From assembly GCF_000172795.2 (NCBI RefSeq), contig NZ_CP020947.1, positions 3,289,001 to 3,353,000 of the forward strand: a stretch of 64,000 bases of DNA. The letters are read 5' to 3'. The position numbers and the translations under genes were made by a program. The notes under the pieces are model-generated. The model was not told where the DNA came from. It worked only from the letters and a program-made list of their open reading frames with translations, and ran no database searches. The stretch is from Rhizobium sp. CIAT894 (GTDB lineage Bacteria > Pseudomonadota > Alphaproteobacteria > Rhizobiales > Rhizobiaceae). Shown here piece by piece: positions 26,151 to 35,143 of this stretch (within the stretch, counting starts at the first letter, position 1; every line of letters starts with the position of its first letter).

Positions 26151-26972
26151 ATGCCACTCGTTACCTTCATCATCCCGGTCCGACATCAGGACAACGCCCG
26201 CGATTGGAGCAGGCTGAAGGCAAATCTTACCCAGACCGTGGCCTCCATTTCCAACCAGACCAATGGCGACTGGCGCGGAATCATCGTGGCGAACGAAGGG
26301 GCCGATCTGCCTGATCTGCCGGAAAAGTTTTCCGCCGTGCGCGTGACTTTTCCGCCGAACGACCTGCACGAACTCGGAAAGGGCAGCAAGGAAGATTTTC
26401 TTGACGCCTTCCGCGCCGACAAGGGCCGGCGCGTTCTGAGCGGCATGTTGACCGCCGCCGACAGCCGCTTCTTCATGATTGTCGACGACGATGACTTCGT
26501 CAGTTCCCGCATCGTGCAACACGCATCCGAAAATCGAGACGCCAACGGCTGGACGATCGACCACGGCTACATCTGGGATGATGGCGGCAATTTCCTCTTC
26601 GGCCATGATGACTTCAGCCATCTCTGCGGCACATCCTTGATCATCCGTGCAGATCTCTACGATCTGCCGAACCGATTTGAGGATGCTTCGCTCGACTGGA
26701 TCAAGTCGATGCTGGGCAGCCATGTTCGTATCGCGAAAATTCTGGCGCAACGCGGAACGCCGCTTGCAAAACTCCCCTTTCGCGGAGCAGTCTATCGGGT
26801 CGCCCATGGCGGATCGCACAGTCAGGCGCCGAGCCTGCTGCGGCAGTATTTCCTGAACCGCGGCGTGCTCACCAAACCGCGGCGCTGGTTACGCAATCTT
26901 CGTAAGTTGAGGGTGCTCGGCGAAACACACAGGCGCGAATTCTTCGGCAAGACGCGGTCGAATCCAGCGTAA
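26151..26972 (+). CDS. glycosyltransferase-like protein (EPS side chain)
   Basis: The 273-residue protein starts MPLVTFIIPVRHQDNARDWS like a GT-A glycosyltransferase and has the metal-binding DxD-type run SRFFMIVDDDDFVSS at about residues 103-117. A later DWIKSMLGSHVRIAKILAQR is less typical. It is short for a GT2 and looks divergent. Its role is presumably addition of one sugar to the lipid-linked EPS unit. Its position just after the second pyruvyl transferase fits pssJ, a proposed galactosyltransferase; this is positional inference. Confidence 0.75.
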   Translation: MPLVTFIIPVRHQDNARDWSRLKANLTQTVASISNQTNGDWRGIIVANEGADLPDLPEKFSAVRVTFPPNDLHELGKGSKEDFLDAFRADKGRRVLSGMLTAADSRFFMIVDDDDFVSSRIVQHASENRDANGWTIDHGYIWDDGGNFLFGHDDFSHLCGTSLIIRADLYDLPNRFEDASLDWIKSMLGSHVRIAKILAQRGTPLAKLPFRGAVYRVAHGGSHSQAPSLLRQYFLNRGVLTKPRRWLRNLRKLRVLGETHRREFFGKTRSNPA

Positions 26973-27053
26973 AAACCGTTTGCTCGAACATCGCACAGGC
27001 AGTCAAAATATGAGGCTTTTCTCTTTCGACTTCACCAAGAGGGTTGGTCATTG

Positions 27054-27998
27054 ATGTCGGATCTATTCGTCAGCGTGCTCTTTGCATCTTATAATGGCGC
27101 CAGCCGACGGATGCGCCATATGTTGGATTCCTTGGTGCGCCAGGAACTTCCCCATGATCGATGGGAATTGATTGCTGTCGACAACAACAGCAATGACGAC
27201 ACGTTCGATCTTTTGAAGTCCTACAGCGACAAGCTTCCGATCACCATCCTGCAGCAGCGCACGCCGGGAAAGTCCGGTGCGTTGAACATGGGCTTGGATC
27301 GGGTAAAGGGAGATCTCGTCGTCCTGACCGACGACGACATTCGCGCCGAACCGAATTGGCTGACGGCAATCGTCGACTGCGCCGCTGCCCATCCCAGCTA
27401 TGGCGTCTTCGGCGGCAGAATCGTCCCCGATTGGGAAAAGGAGCCGAAGGATCGCTTTATCGACTGGATTCCTATGGGATCGACATTTGCGATCGTTGAC
27501 GAGACACAAAGCGGACCATGCGACCCGACAAAGGTTTGGGGCCCGAACACGATTGTTCGGCGTGAGTTGCTGGGGGCGAGCGTCCGCTATCGGGAAGACA
27601 TCGGTCCTCTTCCGGGACCGATGTTCGCAATGGGCGAGGATGCCGAAATCATCATCCGCCTCGCAGCCAGCGGCGCCAAATCCTATCGATGCGCCGAGGC
27701 CGTGGTTCACCACTGGATCCCGGCATCGAGCGTCACCGAGCACTGGGTCCAGAAGCGCGGCGAACGGCTTGGCTATGGCATGCCGGCACTCTTTCCCGAC
27801 GAAGTGCCTGGAGGGGTAAGGCTAAGCGGAGTTCCGCTTCCGACTTGGATCGAAAGCGCGCAATGGGCATTGCGGGCAGCCGGCCTTTACCTCCTGCCGC
27901 AATCGAAGAAGCGTTTCTGGGCAATCTGGAAATATTACTACATGCGTGGCTATCGCGCCGGAATTCGCCGATACGCGCCCCAGACGCTGGGGCGATGA
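27054..27998 (+). CDS. glycosyltransferase family 2 (EPS)
   Basis: The 314-residue GT2 has SVLFASYNGASRRMRHMLDS, the nucleotide pocket LIAVDNNSNDDTFD, GKSGALNMGLDR and the metal motif VVLTDDDIRAEPNWL. An acceptor-side segment near GPMFAMGEDAEIIIRLAASG follows. A basic/aromatic C-terminal helix could lie on the membrane. ATG at 27054 is preferred over the overlapping TTG at 27051; AGAGGG precedes it. It would add a sugar to the lipid-linked repeat. In R. leguminosarum the same place holds pssI. Confidence 0.85.
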   Translation: MSDLFVSVLFASYNGASRRMRHMLDSLVRQELPHDRWELIAVDNNSNDDTFDLLKSYSDKLPITILQQRTPGKSGALNMGLDRVKGDLVVLTDDDIRAEPNWLTAIVDCAAAHPSYGVFGGRIVPDWEKEPKDRFIDWIPMGSTFAIVDETQSGPCDPTKVWGPNTIVRRELLGASVRYREDIGPLPGPMFAMGEDAEIIIRLAASGAKSYRCAEAVVHHWIPASSVTEHWVQKRGERLGYGMPALFPDEVPGGVRLSGVPLPTWIESAQWALRAAGLYLLPQSKKRFWAIWKYYYMRGYRAGIRRYAPQTLGR

Positions 27999-28040
27999 TC
28001 GATTGGCCTACTGCAGCACTTATGCAGCAATTCAAAATGT

Positions 28041-28082
28041 TACAGCGTCCTTTGCGCGTCTGAAAAGACGCGCGGCGCTGTA
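28041..28082. repeat. palindromic Rhizobium-type dispersed repeat
   Basis: TACAGCG at 28041 pairs with CGCTGTA ending at 28082, and GCGCGTCT pairs with AGACGCGC around a GAAA loop, forming a 42-base near-perfect palindrome. The upstream CTGCAGCACTTATGCAGCAA is also typical. I recall this sequence type as scattered through Rhizobium genomes (RIME/RPE-like). The right arm ends on the AGGAGG ribosome site of the next gene. Confidence 0.75.
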
Positions 28083-28094
28083 GGAGGCGATAAT

Positions 28095-28979
28095 TTGAAA
28101 CTTTCGGTGCTCATCAACAATTTCAATTATGGGCAATATTTGCGCCCATGCATCGACAGTGTTCTGTCGCAGGCCTATCCCGACTTTGAAGTGATCGTAG
28201 TCGACGACGGCTCGACGGATGATTCCAGGCAGATTCTCGCCTCCTATGGCGAGAAGATCCTGCCGGTGTTGAAGGAAAACGGCGGCCAGGCCTCGAGCTT
28301 CAATGCGGGTTTTGCGGCCGCGAGCGGCGATATCCTGTTTCTCCTCGATGCCGATGATGCGTTTCTGCCCGGTAAACTCGCCGGGATCGCCGAGATCTAC
28401 GATCGCAACGAGATCGACTGGTGTTTCGACCGGGTGACGACCAATGAAGGCGACCAGCCTCCGGTGCGACTGCAGGTGACGCTCTTCGACAAGCGGGATA
28501 CGCTTCGCAACGGCGGCTTTCCCTCGCTTCCGGTTCCGACATCGGGCCTGAGTTTCCGCCGCAGCCTGCTGTCGCAGATCCTGCCGATGTCGGTTGCGAC
28601 AGACGTCGTCCTCAGCGACAACTATATCAAGTTCGCCGCAGCCTATCTCGGCCGCGGCGCCATCGTCGAAACTCCTCTGACCTTCCAGCGCATTCATGCG
28701 TCGAACCGCTATACCGGCACGAGCAGGGCAAAGACATTGCGCCCACGCATCATGATTGCGACGGGACTGGAGCTGGCACGTCGTTATGACGGGCTGCAGG
28801 CGCTCGGCAAGAGCCTGGTGGCCGGCGGCATCGCCGAAACGACCTCGCTGCTGAAGCTCAGGAGCGAAGCGCGCAATACGGTCGCCGGCGGCCCGTTCGG
28901 CGATGCAGCCGCAACCGAAGTGGCCCTGATGGCGGCGCGCAAGCGTTTGGGAAATATGCTGCGGAGAGGACAGGCATGA
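28095..28979 (+). CDS. glycosyltransferase family 2 (EPS), TTG start
   Basis: The 294-residue GT2 has LSVLINNFNYGQYLRPCIDS, EVIVVDDGSTDDSRQIL, KENGGQASSFNAGFAAASGD and DILFLLDADDAFLPGKL, the standard GT-A nucleotide and metal pockets. The C-terminal half has FDRVTTNEGDQ and PTSGLSFRRSLLSQILP. AGGAGG at 28082-28087 is seven bases before the TTG, so the TTG start is well supported. The gene overlaps the next by ATGA. Which sugar it transfers is unknown. Confidence 0.86.
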   Translation: MKLSVLINNFNYGQYLRPCIDSVLSQAYPDFEVIVVDDGSTDDSRQILASYGEKILPVLKENGGQASSFNAGFAAASGDILFLLDADDAFLPGKLAGIAEIYDRNEIDWCFDRVTTNEGDQPPVRLQVTLFDKRDTLRNGGFPSLPVPTSGLSFRRSLLSQILPMSVATDVVLSDNYIKFAAAYLGRGAIVETPLTFQRIHASNRYTGTSRAKTLRPRIMIATGLELARRYDGLQALGKSLVAGGIAETTSLLKLRSEARNTVAGGPFGDAAATEVALMAARKRLGNMLRRGQA

Positions 28980-29956
28980 ACCAGCAAGAAACTCTCCCGC
29001 CTTCATCCGCCGATATCGCAGCGGACGCCGCACCGCTGAAGATCGCCGTCGGCGTGCTGACCTATCGCCGTCTGGACGGGATCGCCAAGCTGCTCGACGT
29101 CATGACGCGCCAGATCAGGCACGCCGCCCGCCCCTATCATCTCACCATGGTGATCGTCGACAATGATGCGGCCGGCAGCGCGAAGGCAACGGTGGAGGGG
29201 TTTGGCCAGACCGGCGCCTACGATCTGATTTACGTCGTCGAACAGAACCAGGGCATACCCTTTGCACGCAACCGCGCGCTGGATTCGGCACCTCCCGGCA
29301 CCGACCTCTTCTGCTTTCTCGACGACGACGAATGGCCGGTCGACGGCTGGCTGGACGCCATGCTGGAGACCCGCGAGAAAAACCGCGCCGATTGCGTCTA
29401 CGGCCCCGTTCAGCCGGTCTATCCCGAAAACCCGCCGGAATATTTCATCAAGGCCAGGGTATTCGAGCGCAAGAAGAACATCGACGGCCAGCGTATCGGT
29501 TATGCGGCTTCGAACAATGTGATGTTCGACTACCCCCTGATCCGCTCATGGAACCTTCGTTTCGAGGAGAAGATGCGCTTCACCGGCGGCACGGACTATC
29601 TTTTCTTCAATCAGGCCGTCCGCCGCGGCATGCAGATTTTCTGGGCCGACAAGGCGCTGGTCTATGACATCGTTCCTGCGAACCGGATGACCTGGAAATG
29701 GGTGTTGCAAAGACAATACCGACTCGGCAATACCTTCGCAGTCAGCGAGGTTCTGCACGGCAATCTCAAGCGCCGGATTTATCGCGCCGCTTATGGTGCC
29801 ACGCGGGTCCTGCTTGGACTGGCCATGCTGCCGGCGATCTTGATTTCACCCTACTGGGGCATGCGTGCCCTCACCCATGTTCTGCGCGGCGCCGGCATGG
29901 TCAACGGCATTCTCGGACATGCATATCAAGAATATAAGCCCAATGCCGCTCTTTGA
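28976..29956 (+). CDS. glycosyltransferase family 2, ExoM/PssC-like
   Basis: The 326-residue enzyme begins with a 20-residue tail and then KIAVGVLTYRRLDGIAKLLD, TMVIVDNDAAGSAK, GIPFARNRALDSA and FCFLDDDEWPVDGWLDAM. The C-terminus is hydrophobic (LLGLAMLPAILISPYWGM) and may hold the enzyme on the membrane. It precedes pssD, as pssC does in R. leguminosarum, where the second glucuronic acid is added by PssC. The assignment is positional. ATGA overlap couples it to the preceding GT. Confidence 0.84.
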   Translation: MNQQETLPPSSADIAADAAPLKIAVGVLTYRRLDGIAKLLDVMTRQIRHAARPYHLTMVIVDNDAAGSAKATVEGFGQTGAYDLIYVVEQNQGIPFARNRALDSAPPGTDLFCFLDDDEWPVDGWLDAMLETREKNRADCVYGPVQPVYPENPPEYFIKARVFERKKNIDGQRIGYAASNNVMFDYPLIRSWNLRFEEKMRFTGGTDYLFFNQAVRRGMQIFWADKALVYDIVPANRMTWKWVLQRQYRLGNTFAVSEVLHGNLKRRIYRAAYGATRVLLGLAMLPAILISPYWGMRALTHVLRGAGMVNGILGHAYQEYKPNAAL

Positions 29957-30164
29957 GACTGTTTGGAGCATGTTCAGATGAGCTTTGACGCTTCCGACGT
30001 TCCAACCGGACATATCCTGTGTGATTGGCCGTCCGTGAACTTCAAGGCTTCAACCAACCCGGCCAAAAATGGTACAGTTCCGTGGAACTATCTTGACATG
30101 ACCGCCGTTCGAACAGAACCGTTTCCCACACATGTCATCGGTCAAATATAGGAGATGCCTGTCT

Positions 30165-30623
30165 ATGGCTGAGAAAAAATTGAAGGTTCTCGCTGCCTCG
30201 TCAGGAGGCGGCCATTGGGAGCAGCTGATGGCCATGCGCGGCGCGTTCGAAGGCTGCGATATCGTCTTTGCAACGACCATTCCGGGCCTGCTTGCCAAAT
30301 ATGACATTCGCGACGGTCTGGTGCTTCCCGACTGCAGCCGCGACTCCATTACCATGTCGATCCGCTGCTTTTTCAGCGCCTTCTCCATCGTCATCAGACA
30401 CAGGCCTGATGTCATCATCTCCACCGGTGCGGCGCCCGGACTTTTTTGCCTGCTTGCCGGCAAATTGACGGGCAAGCGCACGATCTGGATCGACAGCGTC
30501 GCCAATGTCGAGAAGCTCTCCCTGTCGGGAAAATTGGCTGGCCGTATCGCGACGCTCTGGCTGACGCAGTGGCAACATTTGTCGCGGCCGGATGGTCCCC
30601 ACTACGCAGGAGCTGTGCTTTGA
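30165..30623 (+). CDS. pssD: PssD, Alg14-like subunit of glucuronosyltransferase
   Basis: A 152-residue protein with LKVLAASSGGGHWEQLMAM, the Alg14/PssD opening, and RPDVIISTGAAPGLFCLLAG in the middle. PssD lacks a catalytic domain of its own: like Alg14 it is membrane-linked and pairs with PssE (Alg13-like). In R. leguminosarum PssDE adds the first glucuronic acid, beta-1,4-linked, to glucosyl-diphosphate-undecaprenol. Its stop overlaps the next start in TTGA, so the pair is coupled. AGGAG is ten bases before the ATG. Confidence 0.93.
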   Translation: MAEKKLKVLAASSGGGHWEQLMAMRGAFEGCDIVFATTIPGLLAKYDIRDGLVLPDCSRDSITMSIRCFFSAFSIVIRHRPDVIISTGAAPGLFCLLAGKLTGKRTIWIDSVANVEKLSLSGKLAGRIATLWLTQWQHLSRPDGPHYAGAVL

Positions 30624-31096
30624 TCCTTGTCACCGTCGGAACGCAGCTGCCGTTCGATCGCCTCGTCAAGGCTGTCGACTCTTTTGCAAAGGATCTGTCC
30701 AGGCCGGTTCTGGCGCAGATCGGCAAGGGGACTTACACGCCCCAGAACATGAAATGGATCAAGAATATCGAGCCCGCGGACTTCGACAGGGTCTTTTTCG
30801 ATGCAAGCGTTATCGTTTCTCATGCGGGAATTGGCACAGTGCTGACCGCGAAACGTTTTGGAAAACCGATCATTCTCGTTCCCCGGCAGGCGTCCCTCGG
30901 AGAACATCGCAACGACCATCAACTCGCCACGGTAGGCCAACTCGCCGGCCGGCCAGGCATCTATGTCGCCCATACCGACGAGGATCTCAAAAACTATCTT
31001 CTCGACGATCTGGACAGTCCCTCTCACGAGGACCCGTCTGAGGCTGGGCGGACTTCGCTGGTCAAATACCTCAAAGGCTATCTCGCGGCGGTCTGA
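30620..31096 (+). CDS. pssE: PssE, Alg13-like catalytic subunit of glucuronosyltransferase
   Basis: The 158-residue product starts (M)ILVTVGTQLPFDRLVKAVD, typical for Alg13/PssE, and contains FFDASVIVSHAGIGTVLTA and GKPIILVPRQASLGEHRNDH, the nucleotide-sugar binding end of a GT-B fold. It would complete the PssDE transferase of EPS assembly. The TTG start at 30620 overlaps the pssD stop (TTGA) and has AGGAG seven bases upstream; longer frames reaching back to 30446 are inside pssD and spurious. It is the last plus-strand gene of this EPS operon. Confidence 0.92.
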   Translation: MILVTVGTQLPFDRLVKAVDSFAKDLSRPVLAQIGKGTYTPQNMKWIKNIEPADFDRVFFDASVIVSHAGIGTVLTAKRFGKPIILVPRQASLGEHRNDHQLATVGQLAGRPGIYVAHTDEDLKNYLLDDLDSPSHEDPSEAGRTSLVKYLKGYLAAV

Positions 31097-31117
31097 ACCA
31101 AGCCCCTCGCGGATCTG

Positions 31118-31891
31118 TCATTCTTTGCAATTGCCGCCGGCAATCTGTTTGACAAGCTCCGGCACGATGATTTTGGAAGCAATGTCAGGCAGGGGATGGG
31201 CGCCATCGGGGATGGCTGCAGCCAGATCCTCCGGCGTCAGACGCTGCCAGTTGGGCTGGTGGTCGACAAACTCCAGACCCCGTTCCTCAGCCTCCGCCTG
31301 ATGGGCCGCGATGTAACTTCCGACAAAGGGACGGATCAGGCCACGCATTCCCGAAAACGGGTTCATCGCCATGACGATGATCCGCGCGCGCGGCAGGCGC
31401 TGCCGAAGCCGGTCGAGGATGTCGCCGATATTCTTGCGGCTTTGCGCAAGCGACACGAACCGCTGCAAGGCTGCATCGTTGGCATAAAGCTCGATCAGAA
31501 CGATATCCGGCTGCCCGGCAACGACGCGATCAAGCTGGGTGAGAGCCCATAGCGTCGTCTTGCCGCTCTTTGCAACGCTCTCGACTTTCACAGGTCTTTG
31601 CAGGCAGGCTGCAAGCTCAGTCTCGAGCGACGGCTGCCACCCCCCGCGGGCCGTCAAGGATGTGCCGAAAGCCACTATTTTCAACGGCGGAAGGCCCTCG
31701 GCATTGCTATTCCCAGTCACCGAAAACATCGCGAAACAGGCAAAAAGCAAAAGCAGCCCATAAGCCGGTTGTCTCGCCATTGGCATCGCTCGCCAGAGCC
31801 GCAAACCGATCATGAGGAGACCTTGCAACAGGCTTGGAGCCATCTTGCGAAATGGCCGCGCATCGCTGTTCGATCGTGACAGATCGCTCAC
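31118..31891 (-). CDS. SGNH/GDSL hydrolase, probably an EPS esterase
   Basis: The 257-residue protein has an N-terminal membrane/signal segment (about 42-64, ending NSNAEG), then block I KIVAFGTSLTARGGWQP, block III IVLIELYANDAALQR and the catalytic D-x-x-H in AIPDGAHPLPDIASK. The block order marks an SGNH esterase (arylesterase/TesA-type) exported to the periplasm. In this cluster a role in removing O-acetyl groups from EPS is likely but not shown. It is convergent with pssE. The GTG start at 31891 lacks a good ribosome site; ATG at 31843 or 31786 are options. Confidence 0.85.
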   Translation of the reverse strand: MSDLSRSNSDARPFRKMAPSLLQGLLMIGLRLWRAMPMARQPAYGLLLLFACFAMFSVTGNSNAEGLPPLKIVAFGTSLTARGGWQPSLETELAACLQRPVKVESVAKSGKTTLWALTQLDRVVAGQPDIVLIELYANDAALQRFVSLAQSRKNIGDILDRLRQRLPRARIIVMAMNPFSGMRGLIRPFVGSYIAAHQAEAEERGLEFVDHQPNWQRLTPEDLAAAIPDGAHPLPDIASKIIVPELVKQIAGGNCKE

Positions 31892-32047
31892 CAGGGAACC
31901 GCGCTTCTTTTCACACGCCCAAAAGGTGCTGGAACGCTTTCGATCACTGCATATTTCTCAATCGGTTCCGATTTCAGAAATTATGCAGAAGAGCCAGATC
32001 GATGACAACGGCCTCTTTGAAGCGTTGGCGACGCGGTACGCCGCCAA

Positions 32048-33355
32048 TCACTCCTCACGAAATACGTGCTGCATCTGATCGGTCAGCGGCTTGGTAAGAT
32101 AAGAGATAACGGTCCTGTCGGCGATCTTGATAAAGACCTCAGCCGGCATGCCCGGATAAAGCTTTATAGCCTTCAGCTTGGCGATGCTTGCAGCCTCCGG
32201 CTTGACGCGAAGGGGATAATAGCTGATGCCCGTCCGCTCATCCTTGACGATATCAGGCGCAATCGAGGTGATCTCGCCGCGCACATCAGGCGTCGTGCGC
32301 TGATCGAAGGCGCTGAAACGCACATCGACGGACTGGCCGACGTGAACCTGGTCGATATCGCGGGTGGCAACCTTCGCTTCAACCGTAAGGTCTTCGTTCT
32401 CGGGAACGACGAGCATCAGCGTCTCGCCAGGATTGACGACGCCATTGACCGTGTGAACCGAAAGCTCATGAACGCGCCCGCTGAGCGGCGCGGTAATGTC
32501 GAGGCGGCGGAGCTGATCGACCGCCGTTCCCCGGCGCTCTTCATTTTCGGCGATCTTAGCCTCAACGTCGGTCAGTTCCTTCGCGATCTCGGAGCGACGG
32601 TCCTCGTCCAGCTGAATTGTCTGGCGATCGAGCTCGATTGCCTTGCCTTCAGCCTCTGCCTTTGCCGCGATTTCCTGGCCGCTGTTACCCTGGAGTTCAG
32701 CGCGGGCGCGCTTCAGCGAATTCAAACGCTGCAGCGTGACCAGCCCTTTCTTGTAGAGCGTATCGACGCCCTCGAGTTCCTGTTCGATCAGCCCGAGCGA
32801 ATCATTGGTCGCATTGATCTGAACGACCAATCCTTTGATCTGCTCGGCCAGCTGATCCTTGCGCGAGGCCAACTGGCTCTTCATGCCGACCAGCGCCGAT
32901 CTGCGGCTGTCGAACAATTTCGTCTCGCCGTCCAGCAGATCCCGCGCCGCGCTGCTGGATGTCAGATCGCTGATGTTTTCCTCGACATTGAATGACTCGG
33001 CGTCGATCCGTTCGGCCTTCAGCCGGGCGCGGCGCGCGTAAAGCTGGGCGAGCGTGCTCTCGACGATCGAGAGCTGCGCCTTTGTCGTCGTGCCGTCGAG
33101 TTGTATCAGGACCTGTCCAGCCGTCACATGGTCGTTTTCCGCAACCAGCAGCTTGGACACGATGCCGCCGGTCAGATGCTGAATCTTCTTCACGTCACCG
33201 TTGACGACAACAACACCTTCGCCGATGACGGCGCTCGAAAGCTCCGTCGTTGCCGCCCAACCGCCAATGCCGCACACGAGAGCGATAGACAACGCGCCGA
33301 CGATAGCGACATGACGATTGAGGGAGCGTTTCGATTCGCTGATAACTTTACTCAC
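32048..33355 (-). CDS. prsE: PrsE, type I secretion membrane-fusion protein
   Basis: This 435-residue HlyD-family adaptor has one N-terminal membrane helix (about 16-36), a lipoyl-like half VVVNGDVKKIQHLTGGIVS, a long coiled coil (about 90-270) and the second half LSGRVHELSVHTVNGVVNPG, then the beta-barrel and VKPEAASIAKLKAIKLYPGM. It links the inner-membrane ABC transporter PrsD with an outer-membrane TolC-type channel. The GTG at 33355 follows AAGGA. It lies 15 bases downstream of prsD in the same direction. No TolC gene is present here, so the system uses one encoded elsewhere. Confidence 0.93.
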   Translation of the reverse strand: MSKVISESKRSLNRHVAIVGALSIALVCGIGGWAATTELSSAVIGEGVVVVNGDVKKIQHLTGGIVSKLLVAENDHVTAGQVLIQLDGTTTKAQLSIVESTLAQLYARRARLKAERIDAESFNVEENISDLTSSSAARDLLDGETKLFDSRRSALVGMKSQLASRKDQLAEQIKGLVVQINATNDSLGLIEQELEGVDTLYKKGLVTLQRLNSLKRARAELQGNSGQEIAAKAEAEGKAIELDRQTIQLDEDRRSEIAKELTDVEAKIAENEERRGTAVDQLRRLDITAPLSGRVHELSVHTVNGVVNPGETLMLVVPENEDLTVEAKVATRDIDQVHVGQSVDVRFSAFDQRTTPDVRGEITSIAPDIVKDERTGISYYPLRVKPEAASIAKLKAIKLYPGMPAEVFIKIADRTVISYLTKPLTDQMQHVFREE

Positions 33356-33370
33356 AATCTTCCTTCCGGC

Positions 33371-35143
33371 CTATTCGGCGGCCATGCCGTCGACGACGAC
33401 CTTGAGCTGAGCCACACGCTCGGCAATCGGCGTACGCGCCGCCGCCGCGTCCGGCCGGCTGACCCGCGCCAGCACTTCTTCCTTGGGACCGAATGCGATC
33501 ATCCGGCCGTCCTGCATCATCAGCACGAAGTCGCATGCTGCCAGAACACCGGATCGATGGGCGATGACGACGACGATGCCGCCGCGTGCGCGCACGCTCA
33601 TGATCGCAGCACTTAGCGCCCGCTCGCCTTCTTCATCGAGATTGGAGTTCGGTTCGTCGAGCACCACCAGGAATGGTTCGCCGTAAAGCGCTCTTGCAAG
33701 CGCGATGCGCTGTCTCTGGCCGGCCGAAAGCGCGGCCCCACCTTCGCCGATTTCGGTTTCGTAACCGTTCGGCAGGCGAAGAATGAGATCGTGAACGCGC
33801 GCTGCCCTCGCCGCGGCAACCACCGCCTCAGGCGACATTTCCTTGGCGAAACGGCAGATATTCTGCGCGACGGTTCCCGAGAAAAGCTCGACATCCTGCG
33901 GGAGATAACCGATATGCCGGCCAAGCGCGTCGCCATCCCACTGGTCGAGCGCTGCGCCATCGAGGCGAATGGATCCCCTGACGGTCGGCCAGACACCCAT
34001 CATCGCCCGCGCCAGCGACGACTTGCCCGAGGCGCTGTAACCGATGACCCCGAGGGCGCTTCCTGCTCTCAAGCCGAAGCTGACATCGGAAATGACCAGA
34101 CGCTGGCCGGCCGGCGGTCCACTCGCCAAACCCTCGACCGTCACCTGCTTGGAGGGCGCCGCAAGCGCCAGCGGGACCGGAATTTCCGGAATGGTTTTCA
34201 ACAGATTCGCAAGCCGCGCCCAGCTTTGCTGGGCGGAAACGAAACCGCGCCAATTTCCGATCGCCGCTTCGACAGGCGCCAGAGCGCGGGACGTCAGAAT
34301 GGAGCCGGCGATGATAATGCCTGAGGAGGCCTGGCCTTGAATGACGAGGATCGCACCGGTCGCCAGCGTTCCCGATTGCAGGGCAATACGGAAAATTTTC
34401 GACAGCGTCGCATAACCGTTGCCGACATCCGACGCCTGCCGGGTGATGAGCCGGTATTCGCTGTTTTTACGGTCCCAGATTTCAGCCATGGTGCCCGCCA
34501 TGCCCATGGCGTGAATGACTTCGGAATTGCGGATCGAGGTCTGCGCAAAGGCATTGCGCATATTGCCGGCTTCGGATTGCCGTTTTGACAGCGTACGCGT
34601 TCCCTGGTTGGTCAGGAACGTCAGGATGGCGAGAACCAGCGATCCACCGATCGCGATATATCCGATCGCCGGATGAAACAGGAAACAGATCACGACATAG
34701 AAGGGAAGCCAGGGCAGATCGAACATCGCCGTCGGACCCATGCCGGACAGGAAGGTTCTGATCTGGTCGAAGTCGCGCAACGGCTGCAGCCCGTCCCCAC
34801 CGATCTTGACCTTCAACGGCGCCTTGATCAGCGCCCGGAACACGCGTCCATTCACCATCTCGTCGAGCGAGCCGGCAACGCGCACGAGCATTCTGCTCCT
34901 GAGAACTTCGAACGCACCCTGAAAAGCGTAAAGGGCCAACGCAAGTATTGCCAGAGCACCCAGCGTCGGTATGCTTTTGGCGGGAATGACGCGGTCATAC
35001 ACCTCAAGCATAAAAAACGAACTTGTGAGATAGAGGATATTGATGAGCGCGCTGGCTATGCCAATGAAGACAAGGCCTCCCTTGCATTTTCGCAAGGCTT
35101 TGGATGGCTCGCTGACGTCCGCTGCTGAACTCTGAAACACCAA
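33371..35143 (-). CDS. prsD: PrsD, type I secretion ABC transporter/permease
   Basis: The 590-residue protein has a six-helix membrane domain (first half) and a C-terminal ATPase with Walker A GYSASGKSSLARAMMG, signature LSAGQRQRIALARAL and Walker B PFLVVLDEPNSNLDEEG. It belongs to the PrtD/PrsD family that exports proteins with C-terminal signals and has no peptidase domain. In R. leguminosarum PrsDE exports PlyA/PlyB glycanases and Rap proteins. The TTG at 35143 follows GAGGG; the GTG next to it is also possible. A likely substrate, the PlyA-like gene, lies upstream on the same strand. Confidence 0.94.
   Translation of the reverse strand: MVFQSSAADVSEPSKALRKCKGGLVFIGIASALINILYLTSSFFMLEVYDRVIPAKSIPTLGALAILALALYAFQGAFEVLRSRMLVRVAGSLDEMVNGRVFRALIKAPLKVKIGGDGLQPLRDFDQIRTFLSGMGPTAMFDLPWLPFYVVICFLFHPAIGYIAIGGSLVLAILTFLTNQGTRTLSKRQSEAGNMRNAFAQTSIRNSEVIHAMGMAGTMAEIWDRKNSEYRLITRQASDVGNGYATLSKIFRIALQSGTLATGAILVIQGQASSGIIIAGSILTSRALAPVEAAIGNWRGFVSAQQSWARLANLLKTIPEIPVPLALAAPSKQVTVEGLASGPPAGQRLVISDVSFGLRAGSALGVIGYSASGKSSLARAMMGVWPTVRGSIRLDGAALDQWDGDALGRHIGYLPQDVELFSGTVAQNICRFAKEMSPEAVVAAARAARVHDLILRLPNGYETEIGEGGAALSAGQRQRIALARALYGEPFLVVLDEPNSNLDEEGERALSAAIMSVRARGGIVVVIAHRSGVLAACDFVLMMQDGRMIAFGPKEEVLARVSRPDAAAARTPIAERVAQLKVVVDGMAAE

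Noticed and set aside
30446..30619. Longer PssE starting at 30446
   Set aside because: The extension lies inside pssD in another frame; the TTG at 30620 has AGGAG and starts at the conserved MILVTVG.
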